The notes under the pieces are model-generated. The model searched no databases and had not been told where the DNA came from. It was given only the letters and a program-made list of their open reading frames with translations. A program made the translations under genes and the position numbers. Of a stretch of 42,057 nucleotides of DNA, positions 10,130 through 19,293 are shown one piece after another (position 1 is the first letter of the stretch; every line of letters begins with the position of its first letter). The stretch comes from a virus, in the IMG/VR virus record IMGVR_UViG_3300033153_004872, positions 1-42,057 of that record, one strand, 5' to 3'.

Positions 10130-10157
10130 CCTGATTTGTTTATATATTCAAACCAGG
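10130..10157 (-). promoter_or_regulatory. Late-type promoter inside an inverted repeat
   Basis: Just upstream of the amidoligase start, CCTGATTTG (10130-10138) and CAAACCAGG (10149-10157) are complementary apart from one G-U. The loop holds AATATATAAAC in minus-strand sense, matching the late promoter motif. The hairpin may act as a terminator or stability element for the upstream S1-domain transcript as well. Confidence 0.5.
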
Positions 10158-10164
10158 AACGGTG

Positions 10165-11307
10165 TTATGCAATGTTCATTGTAATCTTACGATCACTAAC
10201 ATTCACACTTCCAATTTTTACATTTACAGTATCACCTTTAGATAAGTCAGCACCTTTTAATTTAGATTTATGAATTAATCCACTTATACCTTTTTCTAAT
10301 TCAACAAAAGCACCGTATGAAGTAATCTTAGTAACTTTACCTTCAGTGATCATCATAGGTTTATATTTTTCATCAACACCATCCCATAAATCAATCTTAG
10401 GTCCTAATTGGCTTAGGATTATTTTTCTATCTGATATAATTTCTTTTACCCAAAAGTTAATTTCGTCTCCAGGTTTTATTGCTCTATCATCTAAAGTCTT
10501 TTGCATTTCTTCGGTTAATTCAGCTTTCGGAATTAATCCTGTTAAGCATTCATCAAATTCAGCAAATACACCAAACTTAGTGGTACCTGTAACAAAACCT
10601 ACTCTAGGTTCTTTGATAGTTTCATTTAACTTTTCGATTGTTGAAGGAATCATTGTTCTTAAATATTCTCTATGAGATACTACAATTGTATCCTTTTCAT
10701 TAGAGAATGTTATTGGCATAACAATAATTTCTTTACCTACTAAAACATTAAAGTCATGTAATTTATTTAAGCCTCCTAGTGAACCTGGCATAAAACATTT
10801 AATCCCTGCTACATCAACCCAATATCCACCATGAATTAATTCTTTAACTTTAGCAGTAAACCCTACAGCCTTATTTCCAATAGCATCCTTTATTTCTCTA
10901 AGCTTAACTTCTTTTATTGCATCAGAGATAGAAGCAATAACATCTCCCGTAGATTTGTTGGTTTTAATTTTAACATCAATTTCCATATCAACCTCTAATT
11001 GGTCTACAATATAATCTGGTTCTTTAGATAAAGTACAGTGAGCAGTAAATTTAGATTCGATGTCAATAAGAGCAGTTGTCTTATCTTTAGATATAAATGA
11101 AACAATACCTTTTGTTGTATATGCAACATTGTCTTCAATTAATTGAGTTTTTTGTAATGTATGATCAGTAAGACCGTATAATGCTAAAGCATCAGCAGCA
11201 TACATTTCATTACACATTAATTTTGTACCGTCAGGGACTTGAACTTTTACTGTTTTAGTATCAAATGGATCATCACTTAGTTGAATGGTGATTTCTTGTT
11301 CGGTCAT
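10165..11307 (-). CDS. Ribosomal protein S1-like protein, four S1 domains
   Basis: 380 residues with four OB-fold S1 repeats at about 58-130, 145-215, 230-305 and 315-380. The last two are clearest: a GFVTGTTKFGVFAEFDECLT stretch and a GKVTKITSYGAFVELEKGIS stretch, each followed by GLI.K..L. Bacterial S1 binds single-stranded mRNA and helps it onto the 30S subunit; cellular S1 usually has six repeats, so this is a shortened version. The N-terminal 55 residues do not look like an S1 repeat. It has its own late-type promoter (11338-11345). S1-like and other ribosomal proteins have been reported in phages. It may favour late phage mRNAs, possibly with the phage bS21 encoded at 38.2 kb. An RNA chaperone or exoribonuclease accessory role is the alternative. 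Confidence 0.85.
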   Translation of the reverse strand: MTEQEITIQLSDDPFDTKTVKVQVPDGTKLMCNEMYAADALALYGLTDHTLQKTQLIEDNVAYTTKGIVSFISKDKTTALIDIESKFTAHCTLSKEPDYIVDQLEVDMEIDVKIKTNKSTGDVIASISDAIKEVKLREIKDAIGNKAVGFTAKVKELIHGGYWVDVAGIKCFMPGSLGGLNKLHDFNVLVGKEIIVMPITFSNEKDTIVVSHREYLRTMIPSTIEKLNETIKEPRVGFVTGTTKFGVFAEFDECLTGLIPKAELTEEMQKTLDDRAIKPGDEINFWVKEIISDRKIILSQLGPKIDLWDGVDEKYKPMMITEGKVTKITSYGAFVELEKGISGLIHKSKLKGADLSKGDTVNVKIGSVNVSDRKITMNIA

Positions 11308-11337
11308 TTTTTATTTTTTAAGAAGTTAAAATTATAG

Positions 11338-11345
11338 ATTATATA
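11338..11345 (-). promoter_or_regulatory. Late-type promoter motif for S1-like gene
   Basis: Minus-strand TAATATATAATC, about 30 bases before the S1-like start codon. The core TATATAAT is shared with the elements at 7920, 18018, 19690 and 34577. Confidence 0.55.
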
Positions 11346-11399
11346 TTACTCTTTATGTATCTAATATTAATTATACATATAAGTTAGTTGTTTGTTTCA

Positions 11400-11693
11400 T
11401 TATGTGATGGCACCTGTACCAGAACCTGCCTGAGCTGTTGCTGTTCCTACCGTCGTTACAGTAGTAGATACCAATCCTGATTTTATGTACTTATCAATTT
11501 CCAAACCGGCAATTTCACCAAATTTTTCGGCCTGTGCTTCTTCAATTGTAGCGGCTGAAACTGGCATCTTAAAGGGATCTCCTCCATCTTTTATATGTTC
11601 CAGGTTATCCTTTCCTGCTTTTCTACCTGCTTTATTGGCTTCTAACCAGGCTTTTTCCATTCCTGCCTGAATCTGAGATAATACTAATGGCAT
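11400..11693 (-). CDS. Small structural protein, unknown
   Basis: 97 residues: a helical N-terminal half rich in Ala, Lys and Glu (QIQAGMEKAWLEANKAGRK) and a Thr/Gly/Ala/Val-rich tail (VTTVGTATAQAGSGTGAI). It lies between the spike-like gene and the S1-like gene and has a late-type promoter (minus-strand TAATATATAAAC at 11715-11726). I recognise no family. Position suggests a small hub-tip or tail component. Confidence 0.65.
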   Translation of the reverse strand: MPLVLSQIQAGMEKAWLEANKAGRKAGKDNLEHIKDGGDPFKMPVSAATIEEAQAEKFGEIAGLEIDKYIKSGLVSTTVTTVGTATAQAGSGTGAIT

Positions 11694-11714
11694 AATTTAA
11701 TTGTTTGATTTATA

Positions 11715-11726
11715 GTTTATATATTA
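11715..11726 (-). promoter_or_regulatory. Late-type promoter motif
   Basis: Minus-strand TAATATATAAAC about 22 bases before the start at 11693, overlapping the 3' end of the spike-like gene. It is the same motif family as at 10130-10157 and at 32411-32426 on the plus strand. Confidence 0.5.
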
Positions 11727-12644
11727 GTCAGTTGTATTCTTTGAACTGTATGCACCACCTGGTGATGGTACAATAGGTGGACTAGTCGGCGTACCTGATT
11801 TACTTGCAACATGTGTATGCCCATCTACCCAAGCTCTAAATGTATCACCTTTCATAACTGACTCCGCCGCTGCTTCTCCTAGTTTAATACGTGGTGAATT
11901 AACATGAGTTTCAGCAGAAGCATTAATCTTAGCCTCAACACAATTAACAACAGTGTTAGTTGTAGCATTAATTACAGTATCAGCTCCACTGTTAATTGTA
12001 AACTGAGCCGAGTGTGTAAATGTTATATTACCATCATTAAGCATTATAATTGAATCTCCGTTTGCATTTATTATTTCAACAGAGTTATCAGGCTTTACAT
12101 TAACAGTTGTTGGACCTTCGGTTGTAGTATAGTCCATCATTAATCCTTTTTCTTCTGTAAAGAAAACTTTAATATGTTCACCTTCTCTTTCATTTGTTGC
12201 TTCAGATACCCCATCTTCTAATGCACCAGTTAAACCGAAAGCCGTATCATATATTAATACATGAGAATTTTGATATGATGCTTCTATCTCCGCTTTTGTT
12301 TCATCAGAAGGATAAACATTTTCATGATAAACTGGTTGATAAAAATTTCCGTTGTCAAACGTGATCCTAACTATTGAGCCTAGTTTAGGAATTTCAAATT
12401 TACCACTTCCACTATTACTACCTCCATACATTAACTGATGTGGCCTTGACCACGGTAAAGCAGCAGTAGGAATAATAAAAGCACTTTCAGGATCTTCAGG
12501 ATCTACACGGTCATCCATTTTACCATATACCCTAATCTTACATCTCCCTTCAAAGATATCATCATTAGTATCTTCAACGATTCCTACCCATTGTGTAGTT
12601 CGCAAATCATCGGCATTAAAATTTGCTGGATTAACCTTTCCCAT
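11724..12644 (-). CDS. Baseplate spike protein, gp5-like OB domain and beta-helix
   Basis: 306 residues. Residues about 17-110 form an OB-fold typical of gp5/VgrG-type hub proteins (WVGIVEDTNDDIFEGRCKIR, then LPWSRP, then a GSIVRITFDNGNFYQPVY stretch). Residues about 150-285 are short beta repeats (INSGADTVINATTNTVVN, ASAETHVNSPRIKLGEAAAE) like a needle beta-helix, and the end is Ser/Pro-rich. There is no lysozyme domain between OB and helix, unlike T4 gp5, so cell-wall cutting must come from elsewhere. It shares one base with the upstream gene's stop (TAATG). In the particle it would cap the tail tube and pierce the outer membrane. Confidence 0.88.
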   Translation of the reverse strand: MGKVNPANFNADDLRTTQWVGIVEDTNDDIFEGRCKIRVYGKMDDRVDPEDPESAFIIPTAALPWSRPHQLMYGGSNSGSGKFEIPKLGSIVRITFDNGNFYQPVYHENVYPSDETKAEIEASYQNSHVLIYDTAFGLTGALEDGVSEATNEREGEHIKVFFTEEKGLMMDYTTTEGPTTVNVKPDNSVEIINANGDSIIMLNDGNITFTHSAQFTINSGADTVINATTNTVVNCVEAKINASAETHVNSPRIKLGEAAAESVMKGDTFRAWVDGHTHVASKSGTPTSPPIVPSPGGAYSSKNTTD

Positions 12645-14086
12645 TAGTTAAAAATATTTTCGTTAGTTATAGTTGAATTATTTGGAGGGCCTGATGGACC
12701 GAATGCATTACCACCACTAAACTCACTAGGTGGAGTAACAGGATCAAACGCTTGAGTATTGCCTGCAATAGTTTGGTTAGGTTCATCGGCGGTACCTAAT
12801 GGATTATCCCCAAGTCTTTGGCTAATATTTTCATTTTGACCAAATAGTTTTAAACCATCTTCATTACCTTGAACTGCTGCACCAACTAAAGCATTACGTA
12901 AAGCCTGAGGGTTTCCTATACCACCTAAAGTAACTTGTGTCATATCAAACACATTTCCTAATTGAACTGGATTTGCAAAACTAACAGCAGCTCTTCTACC
13001 TAAATCCAAAGCTCCATCAATAGCTTCATTTACCTGATCTTTTGCAAACGCTTTTACTTTACCAAAAAATTGATTATCTGTTTGTACTTTACTTGCATCT
13101 AATTTATTATCATAACCAGCAAACTGAGAAACATTTTCCATTAATGCATAAGTCCATTTAATTTCAGTAGTGGTTATTTCACCACCTGAATTAGTTACAC
13201 CTTCAAATACTTTTCCAGATGCTCTAGGATCCCATTCACAATCAGTAAATTTAAAACCTACTTGTGATGCGTTTTGATTTACATAAGAATCAGAAGAATT
13301 TGTAGTACTAGGGTTTGTTGCCTGTAACCAATTTCTTGTGGTTTTAAATTTTCTTATTTCTTGAACATAAACATATACATCAAACTTCATTAAATTTTTA
13401 GGCAAAATAAATCGCTTGTACATACTATCATACACAGCCATTTTATATAAACTAAATAATGCAGTTAATTTTAAATCTATTGCTTCTAAACATCCTATAG
13501 TAATACCTTCTTCACCGCTACTTCCAGTATAAGGATCAATTGAAAAGTCTGTAGATTTTTGCCAAGCCTCTTGTATTCCTGCTATGGTTTGAAAATAATA
13601 AGGTCTTGTATTGTTAATTTCTTGTATGCCTTGAATAAATGCTTTTAGATATTTAGCTCGATTTACTTCACCTATGGCTTCTAGGTAACCAATAGCAGAT
13701 GCACCGCTTGGTGTATTTAAATCTCCACCAGGTTTTTCTTTTGAAGTTTTATTAAATAATTGACCCGCAGCAGCTATACCTTGATTAACAGTATTCTCAA
13801 CTGTAAATTCTCCATCGTTTATACCAGATCCAGGTCCTGATGTGGCGCCATTAAATAATGGTGATGATATATCAAACATTAAACTGAAGCCAAGATAAGT
13901 AGGATCATCTAATGAGGTTACTCCGTTAGCACCTGACCCATATGCAGATTTTGAATTATTAACAAATCTTTTAGCAAATTCATAACTGCTCGGGAAAGAT
14001 GACCCACCTAAAAGGTTTCCGTAAGGTCCAGCTAACTGAGATACTCCGTTAATTCCTGCAGGGCTAGTTAAATCTACTAAAGGCAT
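12644..14086 (-). CDS. Baseplate/tail structural protein
   Basis: 480 residues, G/S/N-rich at both ends with a conserved-looking central block (about residues 200-290: GCLEAIDLKLTALFSLYKMA, then a PKNLMKFDVYVYVQEIRKF stretch, then VGFKFTDCEWDP). The 'L.LMFD...LF' start and the 'PKNL..FDVY..V.E' block resemble a family of myovirus tail proteins also hinted at in the 616-residue gene at 16150-18000. The exact family is not identified. Flanked by gp27-like and gp5-like genes, it is probably part of the central hub. Confidence 0.68.
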   Translation of the reverse strand: MPLVDLTSPAGINGVSQLAGPYGNLLGGSSFPSSYEFAKRFVNNSKSAYGSGANGVTSLDDPTYLGFSLMFDISSPLFNGATSGPGSGINDGEFTVENTVNQGIAAAGQLFNKTSKEKPGGDLNTPSGASAIGYLEAIGEVNRAKYLKAFIQGIQEINNTRPYYFQTIAGIQEAWQKSTDFSIDPYTGSSGEEGITIGCLEAIDLKLTALFSLYKMAVYDSMYKRFILPKNLMKFDVYVYVQEIRKFKTTRNWLQATNPSTTNSSDSYVNQNASQVGFKFTDCEWDPRASGKVFEGVTNSGGEITTTEIKWTYALMENVSQFAGYDNKLDASKVQTDNQFFGKVKAFAKDQVNEAIDGALDLGRRAAVSFANPVQLGNVFDMTQVTLGGIGNPQALRNALVGAAVQGNEDGLKLFGQNENISQRLGDNPLGTADEPNQTIAGNTQAFDPVTPPSEFSGGNAFGPSGPPNNSTITNENIFN

Positions 14087-14108
14087 ATTTTTATTGTTTT
14101 TATATTTA

Positions 14109-15593
14109 TTAAGTCGTTGGAGTGTATTCCCTACGCTGTAATTGTAATCTCATTCTTAGTGGCCCTGGTTGTGTTAACAAATATTCAATACCAGTTATAA
14201 CATAAAAGCCACTTAAATATTCATTAAGAATTCCACTACCTGGACCTTTAGGTTCATCTTCATCTGACCTTTCTCTATCTTGTGGAGCTGGATCGCCTGT
14301 TTGAGCTACACCATCTCGCTGTTCAGTTAATACAGTTTTAACTGGAGATCCATATTCAAAAATCAAAAGATAAATTCTACTATATCTAGTTAAAGCAGGA
14401 TTTACAGTATCTAATTCTACTTCCATTCCCATTTTTTCTATTTCAGAATTATTTTGATAATTTTGAACTACAGCATATTGAAATTCAGGGTGGACATTAT
14501 CGCCTTGTGTACCTAAATATTTGTATTTAACTTGACTATTTCTAGGGCCTTCTGGTTCACCGTTTATTACTCTACCTTTTGTTGCTGGTATTGTACCTTC
14601 AGTACCATTAGTAAGAGGATCCACAAATTCACTAATCCATTGCTTTGCTTCTAAATCCCAATACTGAGTATATCTTTTATATCCATTTGCTTTACTTATT
14701 TCTCCACTCTTATTAGTAGGTTTATATTTAGATAGATATCTTGCACCCCCTTGCATTTGAATTAAATTAGATAATAGGTTAGGAAACGGAGTTTCACCGG
14801 TTGCACCATCTGCTCCATAAGTATCAGATGCATTTGTACTAAAACTTTGGCTTACTTCTAACTCAGACTTATCTTGATCAAATAATCTATTAACGTCTAC
14901 CATTGTTAAGTAATAATATGGATCAATGTAGCTTGTAAAAAATGTTTCGTCACTTAAATAACTATTTGCAACTATGTCTTGTATCCAAGTTTCAGTTGTG
15001 TCATTAGGATTAGTCCATGTCATTTGATCTGCTGTATCTTCAACATTAGAAGCATAACCTATTTTTAATCTTTCTGCTATATTTGATAATGCATCCCAGC
15101 TTGTAACATTTTCTTCATATTCAACCTTTTCAGTAAATAAATCAGGAATAAACATTCTACCAAATATGTTATATTCTTTAGCGGTCATTCCACCACCTCC
15201 ACCAGCTGGAGAACAATCAATAATAGTAAAATCAATTCTTATAGGCTTAAATGTAGTTTCTTCACCTTGTGACCTAATGTAAAGTTGAATTATATCTCCA
15301 TCTTTAGGATAATTTCTTGCAGTAAAAAGTCCATCAGTATCAGCAAATCTAACTGTTAATGTTGGATAAAACCCAGTAGATTCTAAAGAAAAATATTTAA
15401 GCCTATCCATTTGAACTTGGTATTGATTAATTACAATCAAAGGAATGATAGAAGAAAATTTAGATAATTTTTCTTTCATAGTTACACCGTCAGAATTATC
15501 TGTACCACTTTCAGCATCAGGTATAAATAACTCATCTAGTTCAATAGTAGGTTCTATTATTGTTAATATGTTTCTTTCAATCTGTGTAGACAT
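14109..15593 (-). CDS. Baseplate hub protein, gp27/late-control-D-like
   Basis: 494 residues. The N-terminal third (YQVQMDRLKYFSLESTGFYP, then RFADTDGLF, then GDIIQLYIR, then IRIDFTIID) shows the two-barrel tube-like fold expected of hub proteins of the gp27/gpD type, followed by an ALSNIAERLKIGYASNVEDT segment typical of that family. The C-terminus (GFYVITGIEYLL, then LRMRLQLQRREY) again looks like a hub barrel strand. The order gp53-like, this gene, structural protein, gp5-like spike supports a hub role linking tail tube and spike. Identification is from pattern and order. Confidence 0.78.
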   Translation of the reverse strand: MSTQIERNILTIIEPTIELDELFIPDAESGTDNSDGVTMKEKLSKFSSIIPLIVINQYQVQMDRLKYFSLESTGFYPTLTVRFADTDGLFTARNYPKDGDIIQLYIRSQGEETTFKPIRIDFTIIDCSPAGGGGGMTAKEYNIFGRMFIPDLFTEKVEYEENVTSWDALSNIAERLKIGYASNVEDTADQMTWTNPNDTTETWIQDIVANSYLSDETFFTSYIDPYYYLTMVDVNRLFDQDKSELEVSQSFSTNASDTYGADGATGETPFPNLLSNLIQMQGGARYLSKYKPTNKSGEISKANGYKRYTQYWDLEAKQWISEFVDPLTNGTEGTIPATKGRVINGEPEGPRNSQVKYKYLGTQGDNVHPEFQYAVVQNYQNNSEIEKMGMEVELDTVNPALTRYSRIYLLIFEYGSPVKTVLTEQRDGVAQTGDPAPQDRERSDEDEPKGPGSGILNEYLSGFYVITGIEYLLTQPGPLRMRLQLQRREYTPTT

Positions 15594-15599
15594 ATCTTA

Positions 15600-16136
15600 T
15601 TAATTGTTTCTATTTCTAGTTGGTAAATTAGTTCCTAATTGAATATTTCCACCTTCATATGTCTTAGCGTCTTGTCCTTGCTGTAGCACGTTTGGTGGTA
15701 ATGGAGTTTTAACTCCTGATTTTTTTGACTTAGCTTTTTGAGCTAACCTTTGTATACGAGATTGATCTTCTACACTTTGAACACCAGTATCAACATAAGG
15801 CTTCATAACAGGATTAGGCCTAGATGCAGGGTTTGGTCTTTTATAAACCAAATTAATTTCACTTAAATTAGGTATGACTAAAACATCACCTTCTTGTACT
15901 GAAAACGGATTAAAGATATTATTAACAATACATAATGCATCAACATATTCACCTGTTCCAAAATATCTTTCGCATATCTTATCAATTCTACCAGCCTCAT
16001 CTTGCATAACATAATGTAAAGCCTTAAGACCAGCAGCTTTATCATATTTAAAAGAAGGAGCAGTTAAATCATAATACTGTTCACCTGTTCTTTCAATACT
16101 TAATAAGTTTTTTAAAGTTAATGATTTTATATCCAT
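15600..16136 (-). CDS. LysM-containing baseplate protein, gp53-like
   Basis: 178 residues. Residues about 55-100 form a LysM-like module (DKICERYFGTGEYVDALCIV, then NIFNPFSVQEGDVLVIPN), the pattern of T4 gp53 and of small tail LysM proteins in Mu/P2-type phages. The C-terminal part is Pro/Lys-rich and probably disordered. It is seven bases upstream of the hub gene. In T4, gp53 holds neighbouring wedges together; binding peptidoglycan is the alternative. The leader TTAAGGATG contains a weak GGA element. Confidence 0.8.
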   Translation of the reverse strand: MDIKSLTLKNLLSIERTGEQYYDLTAPSFKYDKAAGLKALHYVMQDEAGRIDKICERYFGTGEYVDALCIVNNIFNPFSVQEGDVLVIPNLSEINLVYKRPNPASRPNPVMKPYVDTGVQSVEDQSRIQRLAQKAKSKKSGVKTPLPPNVLQQGQDAKTYEGGNIQLGTNLPTRNRNN

Positions 16137-16149
16137 CCTTAATTATTTT

Positions 16150-18000
16150 TTATGAATCAATTAGCATACTAACAACACTAGAAACATATTCACCGCTAGT
16201 TGCCTCTGTTGCCGGGGATGCGCTTCCAGTTGTCTTTTTAAGATTTGAAATATCTTTACTTTTAACCTGACCTGCAGTTGCACCTGACTGAGTTTTTTGA
16301 ATACTACTAGTTCCTACATTTGGAATAGCACCATATACTTTTATTTCTTTTCCTGATAAATTTAATATATCTTCAGCCTTATTAGCAGATGCATATATTC
16401 TACCTTTACCTGCATTAAACATATTTTCTATATCTCCTTTATCCCTAGGCTTTCCGTGAGCCATATCTAATTCAAATTTTACCTCCATTGGAAAATCATC
16501 ATAACCTAATCCTGCACCTAATGTCATATTAGCATTTTTACATATCATATTACCCATCATTGCAATCGGATTCAATGGATTACCAATTGTTAAATGCCAA
16601 TCACCAGTAGGCTCACCACTAATGAAAGCTTTGGTTGCACCAGTACCACTATTACCACCAACCTGTCCGCCTAATAAATTACCTAATAAGCCACCTAGAT
16701 AATTCTTGGCTGTTTCAATCCCACCGCTTATGATTGAATCAAAATCAAATCCACCATCAGCATTACCAAATACACTTTTAAATCCACCTTCAATATCATT
16801 AACTACACTACCTGCATAACCAGAAAAATCACCTTGTCTTAATTTTGAAATATCTCCAAACTGACTAGCTACAAAACCAGCAGATCCATAATACCTATGC
16901 CCACCACCAAAGAATGCTCCATTATTAGTTGTCATAGTTAACATATTACTAATAATATCAATCATTGCTATTTTTGGATTAACATAAGCTAATGATTTTA
17001 GTTCATATTCAAAATTTAGTTTAATATCATTAGTAAAGTTTATACCTCTATCTCTTACTTGAGTTGTATTAACAACATTAATAGGACCTAATACAAAGTT
17101 TGCGTAAGTACTACCAAGTCGATCTCCACTCTGTGATCCGTAACCTTGTTGCTTTCTAAACACATCACCTGAACCTTGCCCTTTAGCTTGATTAGCAATC
17201 GCTCTACCTATACCACCAATTTTATTATAAAAAGGTTGCTGAGTATATCCACCATCTCCGCCGCCTTCAATTTTTTCCATTTCACCTTTCAGTTCCTTAA
17301 AGGTTAAACCAAATGACATATTCATAATGTCCTCTAATTTATTACCAGCAGTTTCACCCATATAAGTAATTGCAGTTACACCTGCTACTTGTGAAGTATC
17401 ACCGACTACTATTGGATCTTCTGGTGGTGGTTTTTCACCATCTTTAACTTCTTGCTTAACTGCCTGTGATTCCGAAAACTTAAATATGTTATCTTTAACT
17501 GGCATAGGAAACCTTCTAAGAGTAATTAAATGATTAACTGGTATCTTCTTATAATATTTAGAATATAAAAAATTAGAAGCAGTATATCCTATTTTTGGAT
17601 GTGCTTCATTAAAGTAATTTATTATTTTCATGACAGTAGGTTTGTTACCTGCCTCTCCACCCATCAGTTTACCAGCGGCTCTTTCAGTATCCATGTAATT
17701 ACCTTTAAATCCTTGGTCAGTTGCAAAATCTCCATACATTCCTTGGAAGTTAAATAGTGCGTACTTATTAGCTATTGAACCTACGATTTTTTTACCTGAC
17801 ATACCTTTAGGGATGGTATCACCTGAAGCTTCTGCTGCATTATCAGCTGAATAAAAACTAGTTGCAACGGTATCAGCCAAAGATCTAGCAAAGCCTACAC
17901 TCTCTCCACCAAATACGCCTAATATTTGATCATTATTTTTATTAGGCCCTGGAAAAATAGAGTCATTTAAGTCTCTTATCTTTTGTCCAAACTTTGCCAT
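16150..18000 (-). CDS. Large baseplate/tail structural protein
   Basis: 616 residues. The block NHLITLRRFPMPVKDNIF (about residues 155-175) and the following Gly-rich region with GPINVVNTTQVRDRGINF (about 310) and LTIGNPLNPIAMMGNMIC (about 480-500) look like a conserved family of myovirus structural proteins, but I cannot name it. A long Gly-rich linker (about 375-460) separates the two halves. A late-type promoter (18018-18025) lies in the 26-base leader, so it opens the hub transcript. A tail-hub or tape-measure-associated role is inferred from position. Confidence 0.68.
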   Translation of the reverse strand: MAKFGQKIRDLNDSIFPGPNKNNDQILGVFGGESVGFARSLADTVATSFYSADNAAEASGDTIPKGMSGKKIVGSIANKYALFNFQGMYGDFATDQGFKGNYMDTERAAGKLMGGEAGNKPTVMKIINYFNEAHPKIGYTASNFLYSKYYKKIPVNHLITLRRFPMPVKDNIFKFSESQAVKQEVKDGEKPPPEDPIVVGDTSQVAGVTAITYMGETAGNKLEDIMNMSFGLTFKELKGEMEKIEGGGDGGYTQQPFYNKIGGIGRAIANQAKGQGSGDVFRKQQGYGSQSGDRLGSTYANFVLGPINVVNTTQVRDRGINFTNDIKLNFEYELKSLAYVNPKIAMIDIISNMLTMTTNNGAFFGGGHRYYGSAGFVASQFGDISKLRQGDFSGYAGSVVNDIEGGFKSVFGNADGGFDFDSIISGGIETAKNYLGGLLGNLLGGQVGGNSGTGATKAFISGEPTGDWHLTIGNPLNPIAMMGNMICKNANMTLGAGLGYDDFPMEVKFELDMAHGKPRDKGDIENMFNAGKGRIYASANKAEDILNLSGKEIKVYGAIPNVGTSSIQKTQSGATAGQVKSKDISNLKKTTGSASPATEATSGEYVSSVVSMLIDS

Positions 18001-18017
18001 AGTCGTATCTTATTTTT

Positions 18018-18025
18018 ATTATATA
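18018..18025 (-). promoter_or_regulatory. Late-type promoter motif
   Basis: Minus-strand AAATATATAATAAAAA in the short gap before the start codon at 18000. It shares the TATATAAT core with the other late-type motifs. Confidence 0.55.
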
Positions 18026-18026
18026 T

Positions 18027-18590
18027 TTAACTTAAGCTTTTTAGATACTTAGTAATGTCTAAGTTATCTTTTTCAAATTTATCAGACCAGCCTTTTTTAT
18101 ACCTGGCGTCAAATTCGTTAGTGCTATCTAAAGATAAAGGTCCTCTGAAAAAAGGTCTTGCTGATATCTCTTTAATTTCCTTTAGGTTTTTTGATATCAT
18201 ATAAAACTGAACCTTTTCAAATAATTCAGATAATCCAACTTTAGTCTTTTTGCACATTACAGATTCAACTATGACATAAAACCTTTCTCTATCTTTTTCA
18301 TTTAACCTTTCTTCTAATACCTTTGCAGTTTTATAATCCTCTGCTTTAAGTATCATTTTTCTTGCTCGGTTTTCAAACACGTGCCTGAAGTTCATATCAA
18401 AGAAATGCTTTTTTAGAAATTTCATACTATCATAAAACTTAATAATACGAATTTGATAAAGAGGATTAACAGGATCCCATTTAGAGTCTATAATTTTACC
18501 CTTAACTGGTAAAAGTATATTAGGGTTGGTGTGTGATGCTAATAAGCAATAGACGTTTTGTCCTTTGTTAAATATCCTATGAGTTTTCAT
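18027..18590 (-). CDS. Unknown protein, basic, tail region
   Basis: 187 residues, strongly basic and aromatic (for example FYDSMKFLKKHFFDMNFRHV). The first 60 residues are beta-like with a possible small barrel (KGQNVYCLLASH, PVKGKIIDSKW), the rest helical. Its ATG overlaps the TGA of the upstream gene (ATGA), giving translational coupling. I recognise no family. An assembly factor is as likely as a virion part. Confidence 0.68.
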   Translation of the reverse strand: MKTHRIFNKGQNVYCLLASHTNPNILLPVKGKIIDSKWDPVNPLYQIRIIKFYDSMKFLKKHFFDMNFRHVFENRARKMILKAEDYKTAKVLEERLNEKDRERFYVIVESVMCKKTKVGLSELFEKVQFYMISKNLKEIKEISARPFFRGPLSLDSTNEFDARYKKGWSDKFEKDNLDITKYLKSLS

Positions 18591-18979
18591 TCAAATTCTA
18601 TTATGTCATCAAATAGCTCAGCTGTGCCGTTGACCATAATATCAGGTGAATGATAAATTTTATAAGTTATAGGTTTAGATGATAATGATTCTACGTACTC
18701 CTGTATTCCTCCAACCGTTTCTTTGTTAAGATTACCTAAAACATAAAATATCGTTGTAGATATATTACGGTTAATTGCATTTTGTAATTGCCTCATTAAG
18801 TAAGATGATACTACGGCATCAGATGGCTCAAATTGATAAAAATCATTTTTTGTAAGCTTATTAAATATATCCATATAATTTATACACTCTATACTTCTAG
18901 GTACATTACCTAAAAATGTTTTGACACGCAATGCATCATTAGAGTATATGAAATTAAATTCTATATGTTCTTCTTCCAT
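18587..18979 (-). CDS. Unknown acidic protein
   Basis: 130 residues, start at 18979, stop TGA shared with the next start. The composition is mixed alpha/beta with no motif I recognise. It overlaps the upstream gene by 19 bases. This cluster of small proteins between the fibre gene and the large structural genes probably holds assembly chaperones or small tail parts. The TGA stop here shows that TGA terminates translation in this genome. Confidence 0.65.
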   Translation of the reverse strand: MEEEHIEFNFIYSNDALRVKTFLGNVPRSIECINYMDIFNKLTKNDFYQFEPSDAVVSSYLMRQLQNAINRNISTTIFYVLGNLNKETVGGIQEYVESLSSKPITYKIYHSPDIMVNGTAELFDDIIEFE

Positions 18980-19293
18980 TCTTCTAGTTCCTTAAGCTCA
19001 CTCTTAAGAGATTTAATTTTAAATTCGATATCTTTAGCTGTTGGTTCAAAGTGAGTTCCCCAGCGTGTATTAATATCTAATACATCTTTATCAAATTTAC
19101 TACCTGGCTCTAACCCAAGGTCATCGCACAAATCAAAAAAGAATCTTTTTATATAACTAAATTGATTCCTGTCATTTTCATTTGATTCATAAACATCAGT
19201 TGAAGTAAAATGTTCCCTACCTCCACCATGATTATCATCTATGACTTTTTTGATTACGCCATTTCTGGCAGATTCTAAAACTATCTTAATCAT
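18961..19293 (-). CDS. Unknown protein with C-terminal coiled coil
   Basis: 110 residues. The last 30 residues (KDIEFKIKSLKSELKELEEW) have a heptad-like Leu/Ile pattern and charge, predicting a short coiled coil. The N-terminal half contains HGGGREH. It directly abuts the upstream gene (one base apart) and overlaps the downstream gene by 19 bases. No family recognised. Confidence 0.65.
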   Translation of the reverse strand: MIKIVLESARNGVIKKVIDDNHGGGREHFTSTDVYESNENDRNQFSYIKRFFFDLCDDLGLEPGSKFDKDVLDINTRWGTHFEPTAKDIEFKIKSLKSELKELEEWKKNI

